A stretch of 64,000 nt of DNA from Aselliscus stoliczkanus (lineage: Eukaryota > Chordata > Mammalia > Chiroptera > Hipposideridae): positions 104,561,921 through 104,625,920 of the forward strand of contig CM066733.1 of the NCBI GenBank assembly GCA_033961575.1, given 5' to 3'. A program made the translations under genes and the position numbers. The notes under the pieces were generated by a model. That model was not told where the DNA came from and did not search any database. It saw only the letters and a list, made by a program, of their open reading frames with translations. Below, in pieces: positions 38,131 through 49,097 of this stretch. Positions within the stretch are counted from its first letter, which is position 1. Each line of letters opens with the position of its first letter.

Positions 38131-38324
38131 GGAAATGACACTTCTACTCATACTTCATACATGGAGCTCTGTTCCAGCTTCATTATGATGTAAAAGTTAT
38201 GATAATAAACTCAGTAAAATTTTTATGATAATGAAATCCATCAAAATGTATAATTTTAAATAAGATGAATCTTAGCCTAAGTGCAGAGTGTTCCCTCAAC
38301 ATTAGCTAAATATGTGTTATAGCT

Positions 38325-39021
38325 TTATTGAGGTATAATTGGCATAAAAATAACTGCACATATTCACTATACAAGTTGAAAAATTTTAACTAATATAATA
38401 TAATATAATAAATATAATATATGTATAAACCTGTGAAACATCACCACAATAAAGCAAATTAATATATTCATTACCCTAAAAACTTTTGTCATGCGCCTTT
38501 GCTATCCCTCCTTGCTGCCCCTTTACACCCAACCTCCATGTCCAGGCAACCACTGATCTGCTTTTTGTCACTACAAGTTAGTTTACATTTTCTAGAATTT
38601 ACATAAATGGAGTCATTCAGTACTCTTTTTTTTCTTGACTTCTTTCACTCAGCATAATTATATTGAGATTCATGCACATTTTTACACGCATCAGGAAGTC
38701 ATTTATTTGTGCTGAGTAGTATTCAATTGTATAGATTATCACAATTTGTTTATCCATTCACTTATTGATGGACATTTGGGTTATTTCCAGTTTTGGTTTA
38801 TTACAAATAAAGCTGCTATAAATATTTATGTGCAAGCCTTTGTTGTATATGTACCTTTTCTCTTGGGTAAAATACCTAGGAGTAAAATTGTTGGATGATA
38901 TGGTAGGTGATGTTTAACTTTCTAAGAAACTGTTAAGCTGGTTTCCAAAGTGGTTATGCCATTTTACCTTCTTGCCAGCAGTATATGGGGGTTTCCACAT
39001 TCTTGCCAACATCTGGCATGG

Positions 39022-39052
<31 letters not shown>

Positions 39053-40205
39053 TATTAGGGAATTAGGGAAGGGGAACAGCATTGGGGAATTGGAGAAGGT
39101 GACCAGCCCCAAGTTGTTGTCCTTCAATCTTCCATGTGGAGGGTGCAGCAAGCTCAGCTCCAAGTCCAGTCGCTATCCAGCCACCCTTCAGCAGCTCGTG
39201 GCAGCTCAGCTCAAGGTGCCGTGTTCAGTCTTAGTTGCAGCCCACCATCCCATGCAGGAGTCCAACCAGCAACCTTATTGTTAGGAGCACATGCTCTCAA
39301 CAGCTGAGCCATCCTGCCACCTGTTGGCAGCTCAGCGGCAGCTCAGGTCGGGCGCAGCTTACCAGCCCATGCAGGAGTCGATCTGGAGACCCTGTGGCTC
39401 AGAGCTTGTGCTCTTAACCAATTGAGTCACTCGGCCAGCCCTGGCATGGTCTTTTTAATTTTAGCCATTCTAATAGGTATGTAGTTGTATCTCATTGTTT
39501 TAATTTGAATTTCCCTAATGACTAATTTGTTGAACATTTTCCATGAGCTTATTTTCTATCCCTGTATCTTTTTTGATGAAATGTTCAATTTCTTTGTCCA
39601 TTTTTTATTGGGTTGTTTATGTTCTTTTTATTGAGCTTGGAGAGTTCTTTATTCTGGATATAAATTTCCATTAGATATATGATTTCCAAATATATTTGCC
39701 CAATCTGTGGCTTTTATTTTCACTTTCTTAAAAGCATCTTTTGAAGAACAGAAGTTTTTAATTTTGGTGAAGCCCAGTTTATCTAATTTTTCTTTTATGG
39801 ATCCTGCTTTTGGTGTCTCATCTAAGAAATCTTTGCCTATGCTAAGGTAACAAAGATTGTTTTTTACCCCTTGTGTTTTCTTACAGAAGTTTTACAGTTT
39901 AAGGTTTTATATTTAGTTTAATAATCCATTTTGAGTTAGTCTCTTATATGATATTAGGTATACGTAGGTATAGATTAAAGTTCATTTCTTTTTTTTTTTT
40001 TTGCATGCAGATGCCCAATTATTCTATCACAATTTATTGAAAAGACTATCCTTTTACCACAGCACTGTCTTTGTATTTTTATAAAAAATCAATTGTTTAT
40101 ATAGGTAAAGGTTTATTTCTGGAATGCTTTTCTGTCCTGTCTTTATACTATTGATTACTATATATCTCCAAGTAGTTAAGGAAATGTTTATATATTTTTG
40201 TAATC
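38325..40205 (-). mobile_element. Old L1 (L1MB-like) 3' part, minus strand
   Basis: Starts with the reversed 3' end AGCTTTATTGAGGTATAATTGGCATA and continues through ORF2 C-terminal landmarks (CTTTCACTCAGCATAATTATATTGAGATTCATGC, GGGTAAAATACCTAGGAGTAAAATTG). An AT-rich (TAATA)n patch lies at 38388-38424. Interrupted by a SINE at 39028-39440. No frame survives. Confidence 0.8.
39028..39440 (-). mobile_element. Multi-module tRNA-derived SINE, minus strand, nested in L1
   Basis: Target-site duplication ctggcatggt at 39013-39022 and 39441-39450, extended by a T run. Two tRNA-head-like modules at about 39315 (GCTGAGCCATCC) and 39440 (AATTGAGTCACTCGGCCAGCCC). Tail AATCTT.../ATTTTATTAGGG carries the shared AATAAAAT module. 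Same family as 11483 and 50061. Confidence 0.9.
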
Positions 40206-40219
40206 AAATTAATGCCACC

Positions 40220-40354
40220 ATGGGCCGGCCAAGTGGCGCAGTGGTTAAGCGCTGACTTGGGAAGCCAGCGGCCCTGGTTCAGGTCCCACATATGAGGGTC
40301 AGTGACACTGCCCTCAAAAAAAAAAAACACAACAAAACAAAACAAAAAAACAAA
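40220..40354 (+). mobile_element. Short hairpin-tailed SINE, plus strand
   Basis: Target-site duplication aaattaatgc(c/a)acc at 40206-40219 and 40355-40368. Head GGGCCGGCC, 3' hairpin, then an unusual long tail (40316-40354) in which poly-A has become (CAAAA)-type repeats. Confidence 0.92.
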
Positions 40355-40534
40355 AAATTAATGCAACCTGACAAAAATCTAAAAGGAAATAGGGATTCAG
40401 ATAAGGGAAGTAATTCCTCTAGTTCAAAGTAGGTGCATGCCTTTTTCATCCTATATTTGTTTTACTCACATCCAATAATTTATATTATGTATTACAGTTT
40501 ATATGGTTGTTTTTCATATTATGGAATCTCTTGA

Positions 40535-40905
40535 ATATTTTCTAGGGCTGCCATAACAAAACACTACAGATTAAGTTGCTTAGACAACAGAAAATTATTT
40601 TATCAAAGTTCTGTAGGCTAGAAGACCAAAATCAAGGTGTTGGCAAGATTGATTTCCCATGAGCCATCTTTCCTTGGCTTGCATATGGCTGCTTTCTGAT
40701 ATATTCTCATATGGCCTTTTTCTCTCTGTGTGAGCATCCTTATTATAAGTACACCAGTCCTACTGGATTAGGGTCCCACTCTTATGACTCACTTAACCTT
40801 AATTACTACTTTAAAAGCCCTACCTCCAAATAGTCACATTCTAAAGTATTGGGGTTAGAACTTCAACATATGAATTTTGAGGTAACACAATTCAGTCCAT
40901 AACAT
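40535..40905 (-). mobile_element. MLT1 LTR (ERVL-MaLR), minus strand
   Basis: Reads as the reverse of an MLT1 LTR: TCTAGGGCTGCCATAACAAA...CTGTAGGCTAGAAGACCAAAATCAAGGTGTTGGCA...TTATAAGTACACCAGTCC...AACTTCAACATATGAATTTTGAGG...AGTCCATAACA. Solo LTR with no internal sequence. Ancient. Confidence 0.78.
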
Positions 40906-40965
40906 CCCCAATGGATGTATAATTTCCCAACTTTTCTTTTTAAGCTTTTTGATTGGCATATTGTC

Positions 40966-40992
40966 CAATTGTTTACATGATGTAAACAATTG
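40966..40992. other. Perfect 13-bp inverted repeat with forkhead-like cores
   Basis: CAATTGTTTACAT at 40966-40978, a single G, then ATGTAAACAATTG at 40980-40992. Each arm contains GTAAACA, the forkhead (FOX) core, in opposite orientation. Palindrome seen directly; a binding role is inference. Confidence 0.8.
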
Positions 40993-41339
40993 CTGTTGAT
41001 TTTTCTTGACATATCCCTCTGTTTGCAGTAGGTAAGGTCTGAGTCAGGTAAAATAAAGACAAGCCTTTTGAGTGGTGTCTTCCAGAAAACCCCCAGGCAG
41101 GTAAAATGATGACAATTCTCTAGAATGGGACTTTGGAAGAGCTCCAAACCTATTCTGTCTCCTACAGTCATTTCCAGGTGAGATTGTGGGTTATTAGATT
41201 TTTTTTTTTTAAAGCAGGGTAGCTCTTTATTACTTCATAGCCTACATAACTCCTGACTTAACCTTTCACCTCTAGTTTCTGTATGCTAGGTGGATCTGCC
41301 AGGTGTTTTTACTTCCCACTTGTGAATACTCATGCTATA

Positions 41340-41539
41340 TACTGGGGGTGCCAGAAATAGAGATGTTGTCTATGTATTACTTTTTGAAGTTGAACTGAAT
41401 AATGGTAACAATGTGTAGTATGACGTCTGCTCAAAAGATGATGTTAATTAAATAAATGCTAGCATCATTCATTGTATTACAATTTTAATACAGATTTTCC
41501 TTTCTTAAAATGTATATACATTTTCTGGTACCCACTGTA
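41340..41539 (-). mobile_element. Mariner-type MITE (MARNA-like), 200 bp
   Basis: Terminal inverted repeats: TACTGGGGGTGCCAGAAA at the left and TTTCTGGTACCCACTGTA at the right (15 of 18 paired). Flanked by TA at 41338-41339 and 41540-41541, the mariner target duplication. No transposase frame, so it is an internally deleted passive copy. The inner ATGTATATACATTTTAAGAAAGG segment (reversed) is reminiscent of MARNA. Confidence 0.75.
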
Positions 41540-42837
41540 TATATAATTACATATACTGGGGTGACATTTGTTAATAAAATTATATAAATTTAAAGTATAC
41601 AATTCTACAGTACATCATCTGTATGTTGCATTGTGTGTTCACCACCCAAAGTCAAATTTCTTTCCATCACCATATATTTGATCCCTTTTCCCCTCTTTTA
41701 CCACTCTCCACCCCCCACCCCTTATTTTCTGGTAACCACTAAACTGTTGTCTGTGTCTATGAGCTTTTGTTTGTATGTTTCTCTTGTTTGTTTCTTTCAG
41801 TTTTATATCCCACATATGAGTGAAAGCATATGGTTTTTGACCTTTTCTGTCTTACTTATTTCACTTAGCATGAAATTCTCAAGATCTATCCATGTTGTTG
41901 CAAATGGCAGTGTTTCATCTTTTCTTATGTCCGAGTGATATTCCACTATATATATGTACCACATCTTCTCTATCCAATCATCTATCACAGGTCACTTTGT
42001 TTGTTTCCATGTCTTGGCCACTGTGAATAATGCTGCAATGAACATAGGGATACATATATCTCTATGGATAAATGTTTCAGGTTTTTTGGGTAGATACCCA
42101 GAAGAAGGATTGCTGGGTTGTGTGGTAATTCTACTCTGAATATTTTGAGGAAATTCTATACTGTTTTCCATAGTGGCTGTACCAATTTACATTTCCATTA
42201 ACAGTATATGACAGTTTCTTTTCCCCAAAACTTCTGTTGTTATTACTTGTCTCGTTGACAATAGACATTCTAATAGGTGTGAGGTAGTATTTCATTGTGG
42301 TTTTGATTTGCATTTCCCTAATAGCTAGTGAAGTCGAGTATCTTTTCATATTATCTGTTGGCTGTTTGTATGCCTATTTGGGAGAAGTGTCTGTTTAGGT
42401 CCTCTGATAAGTTTTTAGGGGGATTGTTTGTGGTTTTGTCGTTGAGTTGTATGAGTTCTTTATGTATTTTGGGTACCAGCCGCTTATTGGAGGTGTTGTT
42501 TGCAAATATTTTCTCCCATTTGGTTGGTTGCCTTTGTTTTATTGACAGTTTCTTTCTCTGCAGAAGCTTTTCAGTTTAATGAAGTCCCATTCATTTATTT
42601 TTGCTTTTACTCCCCTTGCCTTTGAGGTCAAATTCATAAATATCCTCTCTAAACCTAAGGTCCATATGTTTAGTACCTATGTTTTCTTCTATTTATCGTT
42701 TCAGCTCTTATATTTAGGTCTTTGATCCATTTTGGGTTAATTTTGGTACATGATGACAGATAGCAGTCTAGTTTCATTCCTTTGCACATGGCTTTCCAAT
42801 TTTTTCACCACTGTTTATTGAAGGTGCTTTCTTTTTT

Positions 42838-42875
42838 CCATTGTATGTTTTTGGCTCCATTGTATGTTTTTGGCT
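42838..42875. repeat. 19-bp tandem duplication inside L1
   Basis: CCATTGTATGTTTTTGGCT repeated twice, perfect, at 42838-42856 and 42857-42875. Confidence 0.9.
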
Positions 42876-43769
42876 CCTTCATGAAAAATTATTCGCCATA
42901 TATATGTGAGTTTATTTCTGGGTTCTTGATTCTGTTCCAATGGTCTATGTGTCTGTTTTCCTGCCAATATCATGCTGTCTTGATTATTGTCATATTATAG
43001 TATAATTTGAAGTCAGGGAGTGTGTTATCTCTGGTCTTCTTTTTTCTCAGTGTTGCTTTGGCTATTTGGGTCTTTGTGATTGATTCCATCCATACAAACC
43101 TGATGTTTTTTCTGTTCTATTTCTTTAAAAAATGCCATTGGGATTTTGATTGGAATTGTATTAAATCTGTATATTGCTTTGGGTAATACAGTCATTTTAG
43201 CTATGTTGATTCTTCTAATCCATGACGTGGAATATATTTCCATTTCTTTGTGTCTTCTTCAATTTATTTTAATAATGTCTTGTAGTTTTCAGTGTATAGG
43301 TCCTTCACATCCTTTTTAAAGTTTATTTCTAGGTATTTTATTCTTTTTGTTGCAATTGCAAAAGGATTTTTTTTTCTTTTTCTGAAAATTTATTGTTAGT
43401 GTTTAGGAATGCAATGGATGTTTGTACACTGATTTTGTATTCTGCAACTTTATTGTATTTGTTTATTGCTTCTAATAGTTTTTTGGTGGGGTCTTTAGGG
43501 TTTTCTACATAAAGAATCATGCTGCCTGAAAAAAGTGACAATTTGACTTCTTCATCCCCAATTTAGATACCTTTTATTACTTGCCTGATTGCTCTGGCTA
43601 TGGCTTCCAATACTATGTTGAATAACAGTGGTGAGAGAGGGCCTCCTTCTCTTGTTCCTAAACTTAGAGGAAAAGCTTTCATTTTTTTACCATTAAGTCT
43701 AATGTTAGCTGAGGGTTTGTCATATATGGCCTTTATTATGTTGAGGTACTTTCATTCTATACCCATTTT

Positions 43770-44243
43770 TTTAAAAAGATTTTATTGGGGAATTGGAGGA
43801 GGGGAACAGTGCTGGGGAATTGGGGAACGAGAACAGACAAGTTGCTGTCCTTTTGTTCTTCAGTCTAGTTGTGGAGGACGTTGCTTCACTGGCCCATGTT
43901 AGTATCGTCATTGCACTCTTCCAGGATGAGGCAGATCAGTTGCTGGCCTCTGGCCTCTGGACGGCCACTCACGGGGGCTCTTGGCAGCTCATACCAGCTG
44001 CTGGCCGCTCACGGTGACTGCTGACCACTCACTGTAGACTATGGCAGCCAACTACAGCAGGGGCTGCAGCTATGTCCTCCCGGGGACTCACAGCAGCCCA
44101 GCTCCAGGTGGAACTATTGTTCACCATCTTAGCTGTAGAGGACAATGTCACTGTCCCTCATCTGTGAGATCCGAACTGGGACCCTGCTGCTCAGAGCCAG
44201 CATCCAAAGCCAGCTCTTAACCAATGTACCACTCAGCTGGCTG
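43770..44243 (-). mobile_element. Composite ~470-bp SINE, minus strand, nested in L1
   Basis: Target-site duplication cattcta(t/c)acccatttt at 43753-43769 and 44244-44260 (16 of 17). Older than the 20825 copy: more substitutions, and an extra GCTGCTCAGAGCCAGCATCCAAAGCCAG segment near 44186-44216. Shares the CAGCAGCCCAGCTCCAGGTGGAACTATTGTTCACCATCTTAGCTG variant with 46431. Confidence 0.9.
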
Positions 44244-44430
44244 CATTCTACACCCATTTTATTAAGTGTTTTAATGATATATGGATGCTGTATCTTGTCA
44301 AATGCTTTTTCTGCATCTATTGATATGATCATATAATTTTTTTCCTTTATTTTGTTTATGTGGTGTAACACATTGATTGATTTGTATATGTTGAACCATC
44401 CTTGAATCCCTGGAATGAACACCACTTGAT

Positions 44431-44699
44431 TGTTTTCAAGGCTACTGCAAAACTGGGGAGAGGTGGAGGGAACTAGAACAAGTTAAAATTTAAAATGCCA
44501 CAAAGCTCACTGTTCTTGTTGATATTCATCCATTACTCTTGAATGAATGCTCTGTAGATTGCTACAAGCCTTTGGTTAATTTCTAGAGTTTTGAAATGCT
44601 GATTTATGCCATTGCTCTTGTTTTTTCAGAGGAGAGGATTTTTCAGAGATCCTTACTCCTTTATTCCCACTCATGTTCTATCTGTTTCTTTGAGTGAGA
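44431..44699. other. Unclassified, possibly old L1
   Basis: Sits between two L1 pieces. TTTCTAGAGTTTTGAAATGCTG and AGAGGAGAGGATTTTTCAGAGATCC resemble old L1 UTR sequence, but not firmly. Confidence 0.35.
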
Positions 44700-46430
44700 T
44701 TTTGTAATTTGTGTCGTTCAAGGAATGTGTTCATTCCATTTATGTTATAAATTATTGGCACAAAGTTGTTAATATTTCCTTATTAACCTTTTAATATACA
44801 TTGAATTAGGAGTGATTTCAACTCTCACATTCCTTTTTGTTACCAGTCTTTTCTCTTTTTGTTATCAGTCTGGCTAGAGGCTTATGAAATTAAAAAAAAA
44901 AGTTTTTGGCTTCCTTGATTTTTTTTTTCTCTCTCTCTTTTTGTTTTATGTTTCATTGATTTCTGTTTTGATTTTGATTTTTTGTTTCCACTTAATTTGG
45001 GTTTAATTTGCCCTTCTAGTGTTTTAAGGTAGAATATGAGACCTTCCTTCTTCTCTTCTCTAATGTAAGTAATTATTGCTTTAAATTTTTCTTCAAAGTA
45101 CCATGTTAGAAGCATCACAAATTTCAATATGTTGTGTTTTCATTTATATATCATTTAAGATACTTTCTAATTTCCATTTTGATTTCTTTGACCCATGCGT
45201 TCTTTAGAAGTGTATTATTTAGTTTCCAAATGTTTGGGGATTTTTTTAAGACAATTTTTTTTGTTATAAATTTGTAATTTAATTCCACTGTTGTTAGAGA
45301 ACATACTTTATTTTATTTGCATCCTTTTATATTTTGTGACACTTGTATTATGACCCTGAATATGGTCTACCTTGGTAAAAGTTCTTAAGGCACTTGAAAG
45401 AATGTGTATTCTGCTATTGTTGGGTAGAGTGTTTTATGAATGTCAATTAAGTCAAGTAGTTTGATAGTATTGTTCTAATCTTCTATACCCTTACTTATTT
45501 TTCTGTCTACTTGCTCTATTAATTATTGAGAAAAGGGTTCTGAAATCTCTGACAGTAATTGTGGGTTCGTCTATTTCTTCTTTTTTCAGTTTTTGCTTCA
45601 TGTACTTTGAAATTATTGTTAGATGCATAAATATTTAGAATTTTTATATCTTTTGACTAATTGACTACTTTATCATATGAAATAACCCTTTTTATTTTTG
45701 GTAACATGCTTTGTCCTGCAATGTATTTTGTGTAATGTTGAAATAGCCACAATAACTTTATTTTGATTAGCATTATCATGGTAAACATTTTCCATGCTTT
45801 TACTTTTAACCTATTTGTATCTTTGTAGTTGAAGTTCGTTTCTTATAGGCAGCATACAGTTGGGTCTTATGTTTTTATGTAGTTTGACAATCTATGCTTT
45901 TAACTGAGGTTTAGACTATTTAAATTTAATGTAATTATTGATATGGTTAGGTTTAAATCTATCTTTTGGTGTCTGTTTTCTGTTTTCCCATGTGTTCCCT
46001 TTTTCCTTTTTCATTGTCTTCTTTTGGATTAAATGAATATTTCTTAAAATTCAATATTATCTCCTTGTAGTCTTGTTAGCTAGTGTTCCTCGCTTTGTTA
46101 TTTTAGTGGTTGCTTTAGAGTTTATAGCACACATCTTTTACTTATCACAGTCTATATTCAAGTGATATTATGCTACTTCACATATAGTATAAGAACCTTT
46201 CCATAATGTACCTCCATTTCTCCCTTTCCAATCTTTGCACTATTGTTGTCATACATTTTACTTCTACAAATCTTATATGCCCTACACTACATTGTTTTCT
46301 GTTTTTGTTTAAATAGTCAAGTATCTTTTAAGGAGATTTGAAAAATAAGAAAAATTTCATATATATTTATCTATTTTATTGCTATTTCTGCTACTCTTCG
46401 TTATGTTGTGTAAACCCATATTTCTATCTT

Positions 46431-46938
46431 TTTTTTAAAAAAGATTTCATTGGTGAGGGCCAGTGACACTGCCCTCAAAAAAAAAAAAAAAGATTTCATT
46501 GGGTAATTGGGGGAGGGGAATAGTGTTGGGGAACCAGGAAAGGGGAACAGACAAGTTGCTGTCCTTTTGTTCTTCAGTTTAGTTTTGGAGGACGTTGCTT
46601 CACTGGCCCATGTTGGTATCATTATTGCATTTCTTCTCGGGTGAAGCAGGTCCTTCACTGGTCTCTGGGCAGCCACTCACAGCGGCTCTTGGCAGCTCGC
46701 ATGGGCTGCCAACTGCTCATGCTGGCTGCCGGCCACTCACTGTAGCCTATGGCAGCCCACTGCAAAAGGGACTGCAGCTATGTCCTCCCGGGGACTCACA
46801 GCAGCCAAGCTCCAGGTGAAGCTGTTGTTCACCATCTTAGCTGTAAGGGCAGTGTCACTGGCCCTTGTATGTGGGACTCGAACCAGGGCTGCTGGCATCC
46901 CAAACCAGCTCTTAACCAACTCGCCACTCGGCCGGCGC
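46431..46938 (-). mobile_element. Composite SINE, minus strand, carrying a nested mini-insertion
   Basis: Target-site duplication cccatatttctatctt at 46415-46430 and 46939-46954 (16 bp, perfect). Composite family: head at about 46846-46938, body, then the shared tail. The tail module is interrupted by a tiny SINE fragment at 46454-46491, which lengthens this copy. Confidence 0.92.
46454..46491 (+). mobile_element. Hairpin-only mini-SINE insertion, plus strand
   Basis: Only the last 23 bases of the short SINE (TGAGGGCCAGTGACACTGCCCTC, at 46454-46476) plus a 15-base A tail. Flanked by the duplicated host sequence aagatttcattgg at 46441-46453 and 46490-46502. The target-site duplication, A tail and opposite orientation show a true retroposition event with extreme 5' truncation, exactly at the base of the 3' hairpin. 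Confidence 0.88.
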
Positions 46939-47699
46939 CCCATATTTCTATCTTGAATCATTTTCCTTCTTGAAGGACTTATTTTAGTATTGCTTGCAAT
47001 GTGGGTTTGTTGAAAATTCTTTTAGTCTTAGAATGTCTCAAAAAGTTTTTTTTTCACCTTGTATTTGAACAATATTTTCACTGGATGTAGGATTCTAAGT
47101 TAAGTTTTCCTCCTTCAATACTGTAAAGATGTTTTTCCACTAGCTTCTTGCCATATTGTTTCTGATGAGAAATCCACTGTCATTCTTATCCTTGCTTCTC
47201 TATAGGTAATATGCCTTTTTTTCTCTGATTGCTCTTATCTGATTTTTTCTTTGCTACTGGTTTTGAGAAATTTGATTACAATGTGGTTTGGTGTACTTTT
47301 TATTCTGTTTCTTATGCTTGGAGTTTTTTCACCTTCTTGGATCTGTGGGCTTATTGGTTTCATTAAATTTGAAAAATATTATGCCATTGGTTCTTCAAAT
47401 AATTTTTATGCCTTTCACTTTGGTGACTTCAATGTTAGGTTTATTGTGATGTTGCACAGCTCACTGATGCTCTGTTCATTTTTTAAAATTCTCTTTTCTA
47501 GCAGTGTTTCATTTTCAATTGTTTTTTTATTGCTATGTCTTCAACTTTTCTAATCTTTTATTCTACAATGTCTAATCTGCCATTATTACCATCCAATGTA
47601 TTTTTCATCTCACTCATAGTTTTCACTTCTAGAAGTTCAATTTGGGACTTTGAAAATATCTTCCATATCTCAAAATATTTTTGAACAATAGAATCAGTA

Positions 47700-47875
47700 G
47701 AAGCTACATAATTTGTGGGGTTCACTGCAAAATGAAAATGTGAGGGCCCTTGTTCAAAAATAATTAAAAATTTCAAGATGGTGACAAAAGAGCATTAAAC
47801 CAAGGGTGGGGTCCCTCTAATCATGGGGTTCTCTGTGACTCACAGGTCTCAGTTCATGAAGTTGGCCCTGTATGA
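47700..47875. repeat. Unclassified interspersed repeat inside L1
   Basis: GC-richer segment (ATTTGTGGGGTTCACTGCAAAATGAAAATGTGAGGGCCCTTGTTCAAAAATAATTAA...GAAGTTGGCCCTGTATGAG) that interrupts old L1. Looks like a mammalian-wide repeat I cannot name. Confidence 0.45.
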
Positions 47876-48174
47876 GATAAAATTATAATATCTGATTTAG
47901 CATCCTTGTCTGCTGATTCTAATATCTGTACCAGTTTTGGGTTGGCTTCAATTAATTGATTATTCTCTTCATTTGGATATCTGGCAACGTTTCATTGAGC
48001 GGCAGGTATTGTGGATTTTATCTTGCTCTGCTGGAAATTTTTGTATTCTCATAAATATTATGGAGTTTTCCTCTTTGATAGAGTTAATTTATTTGGAAAT
48101 ATTTGATCCTTTTGCAACTTGCCTTAAGGTTTGTTTGGTGGGATCATGAACCCTGCTTGTGAGTGGAAGAATGA

Positions 48175-48500
48175 CAGCAGGTGTCAGGTGCTCTGAGGGT
48201 ACAAAGATGAAGAAGACATAGCTCTTGCTGTAATAATATAGTAGAGTAAATAAGACAAACATAACTAAAATACAAGGCAGACTATGACAAATAATACAGG
48301 CAAAACATGGGCTGTCAAATGGTACAGAGTATATGGTGAAGTTAATGACGAGAAAACATTTGAGAATGATTCTGAAGGATGATTGGAGTTTAATCAGATG
48401 TTGTTGAGAAGGGTAAAGGTGTTCCAGATGGAGGAAACATTATGAGCAGACATGTTTTTGGGAAATAGTACGTCGTTCAATATGGCTAAAGTATGTGCAT
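48175..48500. repeat. Ancient mammalian interspersed repeat, class not assigned
   Basis: CTCTGAGGGTACAAAGATGAAGAAGACATAGCTCTTGC...TGTTCCAGATGGAGGAAACATTATGAGCA. Same unnamed family as 17140 and 36545. Confidence 0.45.
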
Positions 48501-48644
48501 TCTTATGTATCAGAGAATGAAGGTTTTAATCTTTATCATCCCATTTTTCAGTGAGTGTTGAGGCCAGGCTTTATTATGCTCCCTGTTTGGAACCTTATTA
48601 AAGGCTATTTTCTGGCCAAAAATAAAAGTATTTTATCATTATGG

Positions 48645-48830
48645 CTGCAAGTGAGAGCTCTGGACCTGGATATTTTGGATTGAATTCAAATCCTGACCCC
48701 ACACTCATAAGTTGAATTCTAGTTAACATGTCCTATCTAAGCCTTACTTTCCTTACTTGCAAAATGGGTATCATGCACCCAGGGGTTTTTAAGATGAAAT
48801 AATGCAATTGAAGATCCTGGCACACACAAA
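48645..48830 (+). mobile_element. MIR SINE, plus strand
   Basis: GAGCTCTGGACCTGGATATTTTGG...AAGCCTTACTTTCCTTACTTGCAAAATGGGTATCATG...AAGATCCTGGCACA follows the MIR order. Confidence 0.75.
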
Positions 48831-48970
48831 TAACCATGCAGGTAGACTTTTCACAAGCTTGCACTGAATGTTCTCTGTAACAGTACTTTGTCATAGCTGT
48901 ATGGTAGCTCTAATGACAATACTGCCACAGATGCATAGTGTCAGCTACATGGTGCTAAACTCATGCTTTT

Positions 48971-49081
48971 ATTTTTATTTTTTTTTTTTTAGGGCAGTGT
49001 CATTGGCCCTCATATGTGGGACTGAACCGGGGCCACTGGCTTCCCAAGCCAGCGCTTAACCACCACGCCACTTGGCCGGCC
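48971..49081 (-). mobile_element. Short hairpin-tailed SINE, minus strand
   Basis: Target-site duplication ctaaactcatgctttt at 48955-48970 and 49082-49097 (16 bp, perfect). Intact head CCACTTGGCCGGCC. Confidence 0.93.
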
Positions 49082-49097
49082 CTAAACTCATGCTTTT

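Larger units (their letters stand above)
41545..44430 (-). mobile_element. Older L1, minus strand (2.9 kb), with nested SINE
   Basis: 3' UTR (GGGGTGACATTTGTTAATAAAATTATATAAATT) of the same subfamily as 24420, then ORF2 read leftward to the start of the reverse transcriptase ([26 protein letters not shown] at 44129-44425). The RT catalytic site reads [10 protein letters not shown] at 43338-43541, so the expected A-D-D is lost. A 19-bp tandem duplication lies at 42838-42875. A composite SINE splits it at 43770-44243. Confidence 0.88.
44700..48165 (-). mobile_element. Old L1 5' half (ORF2 N-terminal part, ORF1 region), minus strand
   Basis: Collinear with 30800-32700 of the reference L1: TTTGACCCATGCGTTCTTTAG (45188), AGAATGTGTATTCTGCTATTG (45400), the endonuclease region to about 46100, then ORF1-like sequence to 48165. 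All frames are broken. Interrupted by a SINE at 46431-46938 and an unclassified repeat at 47700-47875. Confidence 0.75.
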
